64,000 nt of DNA from Gonocerus acuteangulatus (taxonomy: Eukaryota > Arthropoda > Insecta > Hemiptera > Coreidae): NCBI GenBank assembly GCA_946811695.1, contig OX328132.1:129924208-129988207 (forward strand). The letters are read 5' to 3'. The position numbers and the translations under genes were made by a program. Position 1 is the stretch's first letter. Every line of letters starts with the position of its first letter. The notes beneath the pieces are model-generated. The model was given only the letters and a program-made list of their open reading frames with translations, did no database searches and was not told the DNA's origin. This document shows positions 43,125 through 54,440 of this stretch, piece by piece.

Positions 43125-43220
43125 CTGCAGCATGGCTGGTGGTCCCGCGGCGGACTCGGGGTAAACAAAAAATCTAGGCGCTAATAACCTAGACGTTAAA
43201 CGGCTTTAAAAAAAAAACTA
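43125..43220 (+). mobile_element. SINE-A-like tail, diverged
   Basis: TAGGCGCTAATAACCTAGAC then GTTAAACGGCTTT and poly-A resemble the SINE-A tail. Confidence 0.5.
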
Positions 43221-44065
43221 TTATTTGTATTTGTTTGATTTGCAGAATGCTGGTAGAAGGAAGTGGAAGGGACGTTTCAAGTAGGAACAGCCTTCCTACT
43301 CGGCGACTAGTCGACCTTAGCTTACCATGAATCTCTGGAAGGAAGATCTATGCGCAGGTATAGCTCACTATGCGGAGGAATAGTTTCTTCCTGCACCTGA
43401 TTCAGAAGAAGGAAAACGACTGAGCTAGGTCGAATAAGGCTCGACAAGATGGATTGGGTAAAGTCACTTCTGGTTCGGTGTCGCCTTACGGCAAACAGAA
43501 ATATATCCTTCATCCACATTCGAGACTACATTCTTATTTTACATCCATTAAAAACCATTTAAAACATTCCAAACAAAACAAGCACAAAGTAATCTACGGA
43601 AATTATCGTTATGCTGTAATTGATTTCTTTATTATATGTATAGTTAAAATATAAACATTAGTATTTTTCATTTCTGAGCTTTTCATAATATTTCAAGTTT
43701 TTAATTGGTCAAAATTGAAAAAATAACAACGTCCCATAGACAAAAATAAACATAACCCTATAAGAGTAAAAATAAACCGACCCTAGAAGTCGGAGCACCT
43801 ATAATTAATAAATTTAAAAAAATATTAGAGGCTTTTGGAGTCCATCACATGAAGAAAATAGTGAATTTTTTTCAGGTTTTCCTTCAAACCTGTTTGGTAT
43901 ATATATAGGTCTTAAGTTGGTCATTTTCGATGATTTTGCATAATTTCACTAATGCACAATTTTAGCAAATTTCCGAAGGAAAAGTAGCTATTATGGTCGG
44001 CCTCATAAAACAAAATTTGACAAATCTTTGCAAATGAGCATAACTCCTACATCTGAGATACTAAA
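43221..44065. other. No gene; weak Helitron-like traces
   Basis: GTCCATTTTCGAT-like and CCGAAGGAAAAGTAGC near 43930-44000 resemble the decayed terminus at 37330. A GAAACGTC preceded by a stem (minus, 43270-43300) lacks the hammerhead CTGANGA. Confidence 0.4.
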
Positions 44066-44112
44066 AAAGTCCGACTCGCAGGAACTGCGTCATCTTAGCG
44101 CGGTTCCGTACA
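44066..44112 (+). mobile_element. Helitron-like 5'-type terminus
   Basis: AGTCCGACTCGCAGGAACTG, CGTCATCTT and AGCGCGGTTCCGTAC form the conserved terminus with its hairpin. Confidence 0.65.
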
Positions 44113-44454
44113 TCTCGAAGAAGTGGAGTAGATTAGGCTTCAAAAATAACAGGAAACTGACAGTAGCCAACTGACACAAAAGCGGATAATTCTTAATCCT
44201 CATTTTTGAGGAAGGCTGAATAAGTCAATACATTCATGTACTGAAAACGTACTCTACGACTACTGCTGAGAAGGCTCTATTCCAAACAACCGAAAATTCT
44301 TTGTCATTTTAAGTTTCTTGTTTTACTAGCAAATTCGTTTCACTGTAATAATCAACTGTAAATATGTGCTTCATGGCAAATAAAAGTCCATTCTCGCCTG
44401 GGTTAAATCTTTCTATATAATAAGAAATAATGATAACTTCAGTTGTAGCAGGAG

Positions 44455-46005
44455 GAAGGTTATATAGAAAGGAAAATTCAAAACAGAACCTATGCGCCAT
44501 CATGGTTAGCCATCTTCATTTCCACAGCCATCTTGATTTCGACAGCCATTCCAAACGTATTAACAATACCTTTTATAGTTTCTTGGCTTATGTGACTAAA
44601 ATACTAATTTCACTGATAAATTCAATTTAAAACAAAAGACAACCAATTAAAAAGTGAGATACACAAAGAAAAAAACCCATTCAAAACAACAAAACAAACA
44701 CTTTTTAAGTTTTAAGCGTTTATATCTCTGATTGACGTTGCCCCATCGAATATTGCTTCAGAACCTTTTTTGTAGAGAATTTAGTAAGCATTCGAGTGGT
44801 CACCTTCCACTTACCACGATTTCCCAACCGTTATCGAGATATTTACGAAAAATGTACGAAGATCCGAAAACTTTTCATGTCTATTAAAATTTTTTTTTTT
44901 TTCGCATACTTTCTTAACTCCAAATATAAACAAAATTTAAACATTTTAGTTGGTATTAATGTCCAAGATGTAGAAAATATTTCAATTGAATCCCGCGATT
45001 ATAAGTACCCACAAAAAAATAATGACATGCGAAAACATTGATTCCACTTTTCTCGAAAACGGTTACAGATATCGCCTTAAAAATTGTTTCATTCGTTTTC
45101 CTATGTTAAGAAACCTATAAAAGAAGTACCTGCAAGCATATGAACTCAAAAACGTAAGCGTTACGATTTTTTTTTGGGCGAATGCTGCTGGTTAACGAAC
45201 TTGACCTTTCAAATTAGAAGACAGATTTTTGAAGATAATTTGGAACAAAAATCTTTCTTCTAATTTGAAAGGTCCAGCAGAATCCGCCCACTGGAAGGCG
45301 GTGTTTGGGGCGAAATCGTAACGCTTACGTTTTTGAGTTTATATGCTTACAGGTTCTTGTTTTATACATTCCTTGACATAAGAAAACGAATGAAACCATT
45401 TTTAATGCGATACCTGTAACCGTTTCTGTGAAAAGTGGAATCAATGTTTTTGTAAGTCATTATTTTTTTGTGCGTACTTAGAATCGCGGGATTCAATTGA
45501 AATATTTTCTAAATCTTGGAAATTAATCCCAACTAAGTTGTGAAATTTTGGTTATATTTGGAGTTAAGGAATTAAGCGAAAAAAAAATTATTTTATTAAT
45601 AGACATGAAAAGTGATCGGATCTTCATACATTTTTCGTAAATATCTCGATAACGGTTGGGAAATCGTGGTAAGTGGATGGTGACCATTCGAATGCTTACT
45701 AAATTCTCTACAAAAAAGGTTCTGAAGCAATATTCCATAGGGCAATGTCCATCAGAGATATAAGCGTTTAAAACTTAAAAAGTGTTTGTTTTGTTGTTTT
45801 GAAAGGGTTTTCTCTTTGTTTATCTCACTTTTTAAATGGTTGTTTCTTGTTTTAAATTGCATTTATCATTAAAATTAGTATTGTAGTAAAATAAGCTAAG
45901 AAACGGTGAAAGGTATTGGTAATAAGTTTGGAGTGGCTGTGGTAATCATGATGGCAGTGGCTAATCATGATGACGTAGTTTGTTTTGAATTCTCCTATAA
46001 CCTTC
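44455..46005. repeat. 1.55-kb palindrome of two Helitron-like bodies
   Basis: Arms of about 770 bp (44455-45225 and 45235-46005) are inverted copies meeting at the conserved block: CAGATTTTTGAAG...CAAAAATCTTTCTTC around 45230. The arm body equals 1-600. No TA core is present between them. Similarity is visibly lower than in the Penelope-like palindromes, so it is older. Confidence 0.85.
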
Positions 46006-46144
46006 CTCATAGCGTAGTTGGGGTATATATCGTGTTCTGGAATCAAAGTTCTAAGCAAAAAATTTTAAATTTGATTTTTATTGTGAGAACCATATCTTAC
46101 AAGTATCATCTAAGATAATTGTAAGTCCATCAATGCCTTACATG

Positions 46145-46560
46145 GTCCCAGGCTTGGAGAACTCCAAGCTCTTCTACGGTTCCCCTCTCCCCAGGTACCT
46201 AGGAAGGGACTCTCCTCCTAGTACTCCAGGGAGAGGGAGGGTTCCACTCTCCCCAGGTACCTAGGAAGCGGCTCTCCCCCTAGTACTCCAGGGAGAGGGA
46301 GGGTTCCCCTCTCCCCAGGTTCCAGGGAAGGGACTTTCCCCCCAGTACTCCAGGCAGCGGGAGGGTTCCCCTCTCCCCAGGTACCAGGGAAGGGAATCTC
46401 CCCCTAGTACTCCAGGCAGCGGGAGGGTTCCCCTCTCCCCAGGTACCAGGGAAGGGAATCTCCCCCTAGTACTCCAGGCAGCGGGAGGGTTCCCCTCTCC
46501 CCAGGTACCAGGGAAGGAAATCTCCCCCTAGTACTCCAGGCAGCGGGAGGGTTCTCTATT
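46145..46560. repeat. 62-bp GC-rich tandem array, about six units
   Basis: Units contain CCCCTCTCCCCAGGTACC, AGGGAAGGGA and CCCCTAGTACTCCAGGCAGC. Anchors at 46380, 46442 and 46504 give a 62-bp spacing. The left units are more diverged. Confidence 0.94.
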
Positions 46561-47880
46561 CCTTAAAAACAGCGGCCGGCACGTAGTAACATGCCTGATC
46601 GACCATTAAGCAGAGAAGAGGATCCGTAATAAAAATAGAATCTCGCCCACTCTGAACAAACACAAGACTCGCTATGTGAGTTAATAAACGAATATATTTG
46701 AGTTACCCCGAATATTTATTTCATCAGGTTACCCTTAAACTAAAATTAAACGCAAAACCAATTGTTTTTCCTCCGGGACTGAGGATTCAATTGCAGCAGA
46801 AATTGTACGATACAAAGGTAGAATTGTTTGTGGGTGAGCTCGGACACGGGCGATAGGAGCCTGGCTCCTCTCTAGAGAAATTAATTAAAAGTTATCCACC
46901 ATATTTTGGAAATAAGTTCTGAACTGGAACCCTCCGGAAATTAAACTCAGGGCGAATCTTGGCTGATAGATCGCCCCCCCCCCCGAAAAGCCCAGCCATC
47001 GTATTTAATATTTATACGCTGCATTATGTGCTATACTCCGCTTGAAAACTTTCAGAAATGTAATTAAGTATTAAAAAAGGAAATTAAAAGGCCATCGTTT
47101 CGGTATCTCTTTAATTAGGATATAAGTAGATAAATAAAATGTTTTTATTCCTTAAGCTCAGTAAACAAGATGAATTTGAATAAATGCAGTGCAAATGAAA
47201 ATTAAAATGACAAGTCATTGTTTCGTTTTTAACCTGATAACACAGAAATGGTTATAGAAATCTCAAAGAATTATTTAATATTTAGTGTAGTATTATTATA
47301 TATTATATTGTATATAGTATTATTTAACTAAGGCTGCATATAAATTGGCCCGGTATTTCTCCCTATCCGATTTCGTTTGACCGACAAACGCCGACAGTGG
47401 CCAACGTGAGTGCCTATATTGGACCAGACCTGATCCGATCCGATCTAGACACAGCTCATCAGTAACGACCTCGTAGTGAACTGAAAATGAGTGATTAATT
47501 TAAGAAATACCACCTAATCAGCATAGAAACCTTCGCTTAGGTTGAATATTGGTGGTATGAAGGAGGAGTTGAGAGGCCAATCAATCTTCTGGAAGTATAT
47601 CGGTCAAAAAAAAAAAAAAAAAATTAGTGTAAAAGTTAATTTTTTACTGTTACATTACGGTAAGAGAAGCATTAGTATTCATATTTAATTATAATTATTT
47701 ATAAGAAAGGTAGCTAGAAGTTTATAAGAATACGAAGCTTATAAACATTGGAAGGTTATAAGCATTAAATGGTTATAAACATCTTACCACGTAATTTAAT
47801 AAACAAGGGCAACGAAAAACAAAACTGTTAATTGAAAAAGTTGTTATTAATGTTATTAGCTTTCATTTAAAAAAAAAAAA
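46561..47880. other. No gene; one GATCCGATCC-type patch
   Basis: Near 47395-47450, CCTGATCCGATCCGATC with GCCTATATTGGACC is the inverse of a repeat patch at 54590-54640. The rest is AT-rich and unassigned. Confidence 0.45.
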
Positions 47881-47916
47881 AAAACTCGCAGGAACTGCGT
47901 CATCTTAGCGCGGTTC

Positions 47917-47922
<6 letters not shown>
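47881..47922 (+). mobile_element. Helitron-like 5' end, left of a SINE
   Basis: ACTCGCAGGAACTGCGTCAT and AGCGCGGTTCCAGTTC form the terminus. It is interrupted at 47923 and continues at 48139. Confidence 0.65.
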
Positions 47923-47975
<53 letters not shown>

Positions 47976-48138
47976 TTTACGGCTCATCTACATCTAGGTC
48001 ATTAGCGCCGACATCCAGGGTTTAGCGAGGAATTTGCGAGCCGTGGGATGATAAAATTCCTGCCGGAGGTTGGGAATCGAACCCACCATCTCCCGCTTAT
48101 GAATCCAAGGCGCTAGCCATTAGACCATGGGAGACCCC
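47923..48138 (-). mobile_element. SINE-A, full length, in a Helitron-like copy
   Basis: A long T tract, the reverse tail (GGTCATTAGCGCCGACATCC), body, B box (GGGAATCGAACCC in reverse) and head (CTAGCCATTAGACCATGGG) run in order. The flanks GGTTCCAGTTC (47912-47922) and GGTTCCTGTTC (48139-48149) are an 11-bp duplication with one mismatch. Confidence 0.92.
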
Positions 48139-49072
48139 GGTTCCTGTTCATATCCCTATTCTCATTTGAAAAGCATAGAATAGAAACAGATAATATTTTC
48201 CTCGACCTTTGTTCGAAGAGTTTTATGGCTATACCTGGGGTCGGGTCCGCAAGACCCTAGAAACCTCTTCTACCGATACTTCATTTCATACGTTTCAATG
48301 AATTGGAAAATATCAAAAATTTTCACATATTCCTGTGTTCTTTTACTATAGTAATAATTCTACAGATAAAATCAATTAAAAAATAAAATAAAAAAACCTT
48401 TATGCTGTTGGTTTTTTTATTTTATTTTTGGCAATTGAAAATATTCAAAAGACGTCATCGAATCTTTTTCTCTTGGCAAGCTATATTTCTGACGATGAAT
48501 TGTTTTTCTTATTTTGCCTAATCTGTTTTATTGTAAACTACATTATCCAACTATAAGTAATTAAAAAATAACAAGGAATAATAAAAACAGACAAAAAGAA
48601 CAGTTCGAATAAGCAAAATCAATTACTTTTTTTATGTCTGCTAATAAAATATTTTATTCTAACCCTTCCTTAACTCCAAACGTAACCAAAATTTCAACAT
48701 ATTAGTTTTAATGATAGTAAAACATGCAGAAAATGTTTCAACTGAATCCCATGATACTAAGTACCCAAACCAAAAACGGTATTCAAAAACTATTTTTCCA
48801 ATTTTCTCAAAAACGGTTAAAGCTATCGCCTTGAAAATGGTTTCATTCGTTTTCCTAGCCAAAGAAGCCTATAAAACGAGTACTTACAAGCTTATGAACT
48901 CAAAAACGTAAGCGTTACGATTTTTTTTTTGCGCGAATTTCGCCCCAAACGCCATCTTCCAGTGGGCGGATTTTGCTGGTTAACGAACTTGACCTTTCAA
49001 ATCGGGCGACAGATTTTTGTACCAAATTGCATCAAAATCGGACCATTAGGGAGGCCAGAAATCCGCGAACAG

Positions 49073-49137
<65 letters not shown>

Positions 49138-49227
49138 CAAATTTCTAGTCGGCACTTCCGGATTGTTTCATTGTATCAACCTTATAAGCGGGGTTCCTCC
49201 CTATCGGGGAGGGAGGAACCGCGCTAA
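48139..49227 (+). mobile_element. Helitron-like copy, body to 3' end
   Basis: The conserved block is at 48930-49070, the (TA)n core at 49077-49137, then the 3' block with hairpin GGTTCCTCCCTATC / GAGGGAGGAACC and CTAA at 49224-49227. Confidence 0.65.
49077..49137. repeat. (TA)n microsatellite
   Basis: This is the core of the Helitron-like copy ending at 49227. Confidence 0.95.
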
Positions 49228-49624
49228 AACGTTATTCAGCAACTATGTTCCCAATTTTCTCGAAAACGGTTAAAGCTATCGCCTTAAAAACGGTTTCATT
49301 CGTTTTCCTAGGCCAAGAAGCCTACAAAACGAGTACTTACAAGCATATGAACTCAAAAATGTAAGCGTTGCGATTTTATTTGCGCGAATTTCGCCCCAAA
49401 CGCCATCTTCCAGTGGGCGGATTTTGCTGTTTAACGAACTTGACCTTTCAAATAACTGACAAATATATATATATATATATATATACAAATTTGAACCACT
49501 GTTATTTTCGGTCTCTAGGGGTTCTGAAACGCGAAATTTTCTAGTCGGCACTTCCGGATTGTTTCATGAGATCAATTTTATAAGCGGGGTTCCTCCCTAT
49601 GAAGGGAGGGAGGAACCGCCCTAA
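49228..49624 (+). mobile_element. Helitron-like copy, partial body in tandem
   Basis: It begins in mid-body (TTTTCTCGAAAACGGTTAAA), has a short TA core (49463-49485) and ends with the hairpin and CTAA at 49621-49624. It directly follows the previous 3' end, a head-to-tail arrangement. Confidence 0.65.
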
Positions 49625-50395
49625 CAATATAAACAGATCTAAGGTGTTACACGGGAGCTGGTGAAAGAAAGAATGAGAAGGTCTCGTATTGCAATTCTCT
49701 GTATGCAGGGTCTGCTTCCAGGTAAAGTCATATACTTTTACTGCCCTTTACCGTTACTCAGAAGGCTCTTTGTGTTTACAAACAAAGGACTCGGTATAGA
49801 CCACCCGTATTAACCCAAAAGTGATTACATCAAGCTTGATAAACTTCCTCAATTAAATTAAGGAATTTAAGAGTGCTTAAAATAGGTTCTTGATCTAGTC
49901 AAAAAATTCAAGGAGAATTAGATCATGAATAGAAAATCTCGGCCAAACAGAAGGAAAATAACAATAACAAGGATAGTCAAACTTCGTTTTCAAAGATTGT
50001 TAGTTGTAACACAAAAACGGTCACTCATGATTCTAATAAATTAACTGTGAAGGGTGATTACACAAATATTCCTGTTGAGGCTTTAAAGCTTCAATTTAAA
50101 AAACATATTAACCCAAAGGAATTATAGATTGGCCTAAAAACATAAAATCATTGAAAAAAGGATTTCTTATTATTGAATCAAACAAAAACGATATAGAGGT
50201 TATATCAACAGAGTTTTCAAATATATGCAAAGACCTGTTTATCAATAAAATTAAAATAAAAAATAGAGTTCTCTGTAAAAGGTTTAATGAGTTCTATTAA
50301 ATACATATTTTCCAATTTAGTTATAATTTTAACTATTGGAATTATTATCCAAAGATTCATATAATTACTCAACAATGGATTCTAATTTGAAGCAC
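49625..50395. other. No recognisable feature
   Basis: Moderately AT-rich. Minor coding-like stretches on the plus strand (around 50100-50290) lack known motifs. Confidence 0.45.
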
Positions 50396-51165
50396 AGCTA
50401 TTTTCGATATCTACCTGTTCGAATTGTTTTTCTTATTTTTTAATTGTCAAATACATTATTCAACTATAAGCAATGAAAAAATAGGAATAAAAACAGACAA
50501 AAAAACCGTTCGAATAAACGAAATCAATTACTTTAATGGTTTAAGCACTTATTTCTCCGATTGACATCGCCTAATTAAAACTTTCGTCAGAACATTTTTT
50601 GTAGTAACCTTTCGCTTCCCAAGATTTTCAACCGTTTTGGAGATATTAATGAAAGTATACGAAGTTCCCAAAATTTTCATTATTTCTAGCAACAGAAAAT
50701 TGGTCTCATTTTTCCTATCCTGTTTTACAAACAAATACATTTTCCTAACATAATAAATTACAAAAATAAAAAGCAATAAAAAACCAAGGGAAAGAGACAA
50801 AAATTACAAAAAGAACGACAAAAACCCGTTCATAAGAACAAAACAGACGTATTTGAAGTTTTAAGCACTTATTTCTCCGATTGACATAACCTAATCAAAA
50901 ATAGTTTTAGAATCATTTTTGTAGAGAATTTAGTAAGCTTTCAAATAGGTTCTATCCACTTACCACGATTTCCCAACCGTGTTCGAGATATTAATGAAAG
51001 TATACGAAGTTCCCAAAACTTTTCATGTCTGTTCATAAAATATTTTATTCTAACCCTTCCTTAACTCCAAACGTAACATAACTTTCAACATATTAGTTTT
51101 AATGAAAGTAGAACATGCAGATAATGGTTCAACTGAATCCCGTGATTCTAAGTACCCAAACCAAA
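50396..51165 (+). mobile_element. Helitron-like body
   Basis: The body is similar to 38390-39110, ending at AAGTACCCAAACC where a new 5' terminus begins. No core or 3' end is present. Confidence 0.55.
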
Positions 51166-51280
51166 AAAGTCCGTCTCGCAGGACTGCATCATCTTAGCGC
51201 GGTTCCGTTCATATCCCTAGTCTAATTTGGAAAGATTAAAATAGAGCAGTTATTATTTTGGTTCCACCAGTCTTTTTTTT
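51166..51280 (+). mobile_element. Helitron-like 5' end
   Basis: AGTCCGTCTCGCAGGACTGC, AGCGCGGTTCCGTTC and ATCCCTAGTCTAATTT continue to GGTTCCACCAGTC, where a retroelement tail is inserted. Confidence 0.65.
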
Positions 51281-51361
51281 TTAAATTAATTATTATAATG
51301 GCGTGTCAACCCTTAAGGTCACTAACGCCATTCCTGTGAGTAGTAAAGTCCTGAATGGTCA
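51281..51361 (-). mobile_element. Short retroelement tail insertion (LINE/SINE 3' end)
   Basis: A T tract is followed by ATTATAATGGCGTGTCAACC, CTTAAGGTC and CTAACGCCATTCCTGTG. The same sequence ends the LINE at 56031. The uninterrupted site can be read at 38224-38250. Confidence 0.75.
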
Positions 51362-52234
51362 TGATTTACAATCTTACCTGGAAGGGTCCGCTACACTAGA
51401 AACAGACCCGCTAGTGACAAGGTCTTGGAATCTTGGAAATCTATATTTCTAACAATAAATTGTTTTTGTTATTTTACTTAACCAGTTTTATTGTCAAATA
51501 CATTATCCAACTATCAGCAATTAAAAAATAACAAGAAATAAAACAGACAAAATAAACGAAATCAATTAATTTAAAGCTTTAAGCACTTTTTTTCCGATTG
51601 ACATCGCCTAATTAAAACTTTCTTCAGAACCTTTTTTGTAGAGCATTTAGTTAGCTTCCGAATGGTAATCTTCCGCTTCACAAGATTGTCAACGGTTTTC
51701 GAGATACTAACGAAATTATACAAAGTTACCAAAACTTTTTTTGTCTGTTAATAAAATATTTTATTCTAACCCTTCCTTTACTCTAAACGTAACAAAATTT
51801 CAACATAATAGTGTTGATGAAACTCGAACATGCAGAAAATGTTTCAACTGTATCCCATAATTCTAAGTACCAAAATCAAAGAGAAAGAACCCTCCCTAGG
51901 AAGGACGCTAGGCAGTTGAAAAGCTACATATCTTGGAAATCCATATCTCTAACATTAAATTGTTTTTCTTATTTTTCTTAACCTGTTTTATTTTCAAATA
52001 CATTATCCAACAATAAGCAATTAAAAAATAACAAGGAATAAAAAACAGACAAAAAGAACAGTTCGAATAAGCGAAATCAATTACTTTAAAGTTTTAAGCT
52101 CTTATTTCTCCGATTGACATCGCCTAATCAAAACTTTCATTAGAACCTTTTTTTTAGATCATTTAATAAGCTTTCTAATGGTATTCTTCCGTTTACCAAG
52201 ATTCTCAACCTTTTTCGAGATATTAAGGAAAGTA

Positions 52235-52397
52235 GGGGTCTCCCGTGGTCTAATGGCTAGCGCCTTGGATTCATAAGCGGGAGATGGTGGGTTCGATTCC
52301 CAACCTCCGGCAGGAATTTTATCATCCCACGGCTCGCTGGTAAAATTCCTCGCTGCACCCTGGATGTCGGCGCTAATGACCTAGATGTAGATGCGCC

Positions 52398-52440
<43 letters not shown>
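52235..52440 (+). mobile_element. SINE-A, full length, with 13-bp target duplication
   Basis: It begins GGGGTCTCCCGTGGTCTAAT, has the B box GGGTTCGATTCCC, a body with CCCACGGCTCGCTGG, the tail TGTCGGCGCTAATGACC...GATGCGCCGT and a long poly-A. Flanks ATTAAGGAAAGTA (52222-52234 and 52441-52453) are a perfect duplication. This is the best reference copy of the family. Confidence 0.95.
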
Positions 52441-52443
<3 letters not shown>

Positions 52444-52911
52444 AAGGAAAGTAAACAAAGTTACTAAAACTTTTTATGTCTGTTAATAAAATATTTTATT
52501 CTAACCCTTCCTTAACTCCAAACGTAACCAAAATTTCAACATATTAGTTTTGATGAAAGTAGAACATGCAGAAAATGTTTCAACTGAATCCCATGATTCT
52601 AAGTACCCAACCAAAAACGGTATTCAAAAAATATTTTTCCAATTTTCTCGAAAACGGCTAAAGCTATCGCCTTGAAAATTGTTTCATTCGTTTTCCTAGC
52701 CCAGGAGTCGTATAAAACGAGTACTTAGAAGCTTATAAACTCCAAAACGTAAGCGTTACGATTTTTTTTGCGCGAATTTCGCCCCAAACGCCATCTTCCA
52801 GTAGGCGGATTTTGCTGGTTAACGAACTTGACCTTTCAAATTGGACGAAGGATTTTTGTACCAAATTTCATCAAAATCGGACCATTCGTCTTCTATCTAG
52901 AGAGCGAACAG

Positions 52912-52916
<5 letters not shown>

Positions 52917-52960
<44 letters not shown>

Positions 52961-52965
52961 TATAC
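52917..52965. repeat. (TA)n microsatellite
   Basis: This is the core of the Helitron-like copy ending at 53098. Confidence 0.95.
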
Positions 52966-53098
52966 AAATTTGAACCACCGTTATTTTCGGTCTCTAGGGG
53001 TTCTGAAACGCGAAATTTTCTAGTCGGCACTTCCGGATTGTTTCATTGTATCAACCCTATAAGTGGGGTTCCTATGGGGGAGGGAGGAACAGCGCTAA

Positions 53099-53394
53099 AA
53101 CGGTATTCAAAAACTATTTTTCCAATTTTCTCGAAAACGGTTAAAGCTATCGCCTTGAAAATGGTTTCATTCGTTTTCCTAGCCCAAGAAGCCTATAAAA
53201 AGAGTACTTACAAGCTTATGAACTCAAAAACGTAAGCGTTACGATTTTTTCTGCGCGAATTTCGCCCCAAACGCCATCTTCCAGTGGGCGGATTTTGCTG
53301 GTTAACGAACTTGACCTTTCAAATTGGACGACGGATTTTTGTACCAAATTTCATCAAAATCGGACCATCAGGGAAGCCAGAAATGAGCGAACAG

Positions 53395-53448
<54 letters not shown>
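53099..53448 (+). mobile_element. Helitron-like copy, left of Penelope-like insertion
   Basis: It starts in mid-body, with the conserved block at 53250-53390 and the TA core at 53398-53448 running into a GT tract. The 3' block resumes at 54314. Confidence 0.65.
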
Positions 53449-53462
<14 letters not shown>

Positions 53463-53510
53463 TGTTTGTTCGGCATCTGTCTCCAGCGGTCTTGCTCCTC
53501 CTGTCATCGC

Positions 53511-53544
53511 AATATTTCGCCGGATTCCTCTCCGGCTTCTTCAG
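53511..53544 (-). ncRNA. Hammerhead ribozyme motif downstream of Penelope ORF end
   Basis: Minus strand: CTGAAGA, stem II GCCGGA-GAGGAA-TCCGGC, perfect, then GAAATATT. Upstream ATTGC pairs with downstream GCGAT (five pairs including one G-U) as helix I. The palindromic ATAT would form helix III between two molecules. It lies about 5 bases beyond the stop of the left-arm ORF. Confidence 0.85.
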
Positions 53545-53548
53545 GCAA

Positions 53549-53940
53549 TCATTCATCCTTGCTGGTTGGTAAGGGAATGAGCTCGTCAGTGGTTTGGGCC
53601 CTTCTTATCCTTCTTGGTCGGAGACTATGCGAGCCAATGAACTGGGGAGGCTCTGGGCCAATCGGGTTCCGTCTGTCTCTGTTAACTTCCTCGGTCGTCC
53701 GTTCGGGGCGCTGGTGGTCCTGTATGAGTGGATTGTCTCCAGTCTTCTTCAGGATGGCCCGCCAGGTGTTGGAGAGGATGAGTCCTTCTTCTCTATTGAA
53801 GTTGGCTGGATTTTTGTGGATCTCAATCGCCTCTCTGATGAGTCTCCTGTTCAGCGTGTCTTCCTTAGCCAGGGTCTTGGCTTGATCAAACAGGACTTGT
53901 CTGGGGCACTCTTCTCCATGTGTTGCCACCGCAGAAGTTT
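53549..53940 (-). pseudogene. Penelope-type protein C-terminus, left arm
   Basis: On the minus strand from the palindrome centre: TSAVATHGEECPRQVLFDQA, KTLAKEDTLNRRLIREAIEI and HKNPANFNREEGLILSNTW, then TTDELIPLPTSKDE and a stop at 53549. The H-x(n)-LFD-x-AKTLAKE...R-x(2)-REAIEI-x-K-x-P-x-NFNR-(E/D)-(E/D)G pattern is the segment after the GIY-YIG core in Penelope proteins. It is not a whole gene: the longer open frame crossing the centre is an artefact of the palindrome. Confidence 0.85.
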
Positions 53941-53951
53941 TCTTCTGTTCC

Positions 53952-54316
53952 AAACTTCTGCGGTGGCAACACATGGAGAAGAGTGCCCCAGACAAGTCCT
54001 GTTTGATCAAGCCAAGACCCTGGCTAAGGAAGACACGCTGAACAGGAGACTCATCAGAGAGGCGATTGAGATCCACAAAAATCCAGCCAACTTCAATAGA
54101 GAAGAAGGACTCATCCTCTCCAACACCTGGCGGGCCATCCTGAAGAAGACTGGAGACAATCCACTCATACAGGATCACCAGCGCCCCGAACGGACGACCG
54201 AGGAAGTTAACAGAGACAGACGGAACCCGATTGGCCCAGAGCCTCCCCAGTTCATTGGCTCGCATAGTCTCCGACCAAGAAGGATAAGAAGGGCCCAAAC
54301 CACTGACGAGCTCCAC
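53952..54316 (+). pseudogene. Penelope-type protein C-terminus, right arm
   Basis: This is the mirror copy of the left arm, reading the same residues on the plus strand up to TTDEL. It then fuses with Helitron-like sequence, so the natural stop and the hammerhead are lost on this side. Confidence 0.82.
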
Positions 54317-54440
54317 CGTTATTTTCGGTCTCCAGGGGTTCTGAAACGCGAAATTTTCTTGTCGGCACTTCCGGATTGTTTCATTGTATCAACCTTATAA
54401 GTGGGGTTCCTCCCTATGGGGGAGGGAGGAACCGCGCTAA
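54314..54440 (+). mobile_element. Helitron-like 3' block, right of Penelope-like insertion
   Basis: ACCGTTATTTTCGGTCTCCA leads to the hairpin GGTTCCTCCCTATG / GGAGGGAGGAACC and CTAA at 54437-54440. Confidence 0.7.

Larger units (their letters stand above)
51362..53098 (+). mobile_element. Helitron-like copies, body to 3' end, with nested SINE
   Basis: Body segments repeat (51540-51860 and 52020-52640), so at least two bodies are joined. The conserved block is at 52768-52905, the (TA)n core at 52917-52965, and the 3' block ends AGGGAGGAACAGCGCTAA at 53098. A SINE-A lies at 52235-52440. Confidence 0.65.
53449..54313. mobile_element. Penelope-like element: palindrome with GIY-YIG C-terminus and hammerhead
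   Basis: Inside the TA/GT core of a Helitron-like copy lies a pLTR-like segment with a hammerhead (53511-53544), then a palindrome with equal 362-bp arms (53579-53940 and 53952-54313) and an 11-base loop. Each arm, read outward from the centre, encodes the C-terminal end of a Penelope-type protein. Only one or two mismatches separate the arms. RT and the GIY-YIG catalytic motif itself are absent. Confidence 0.85.

Noticed and set aside
43268..43305. Hammerhead motif at minus-strand GAAACGTC with stem AGTAGGA/TCCTACT
   Set aside because: The stem is good, but the required CTGANGA is absent upstream (CGCCG instead). At most a very decayed copy.
53549..54400. 255- and 268-codon ORFs spanning the palindrome
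   Set aside because: Only the half of each frame after the centre is Penelope-type protein. The other half is its antisense, open by chance.
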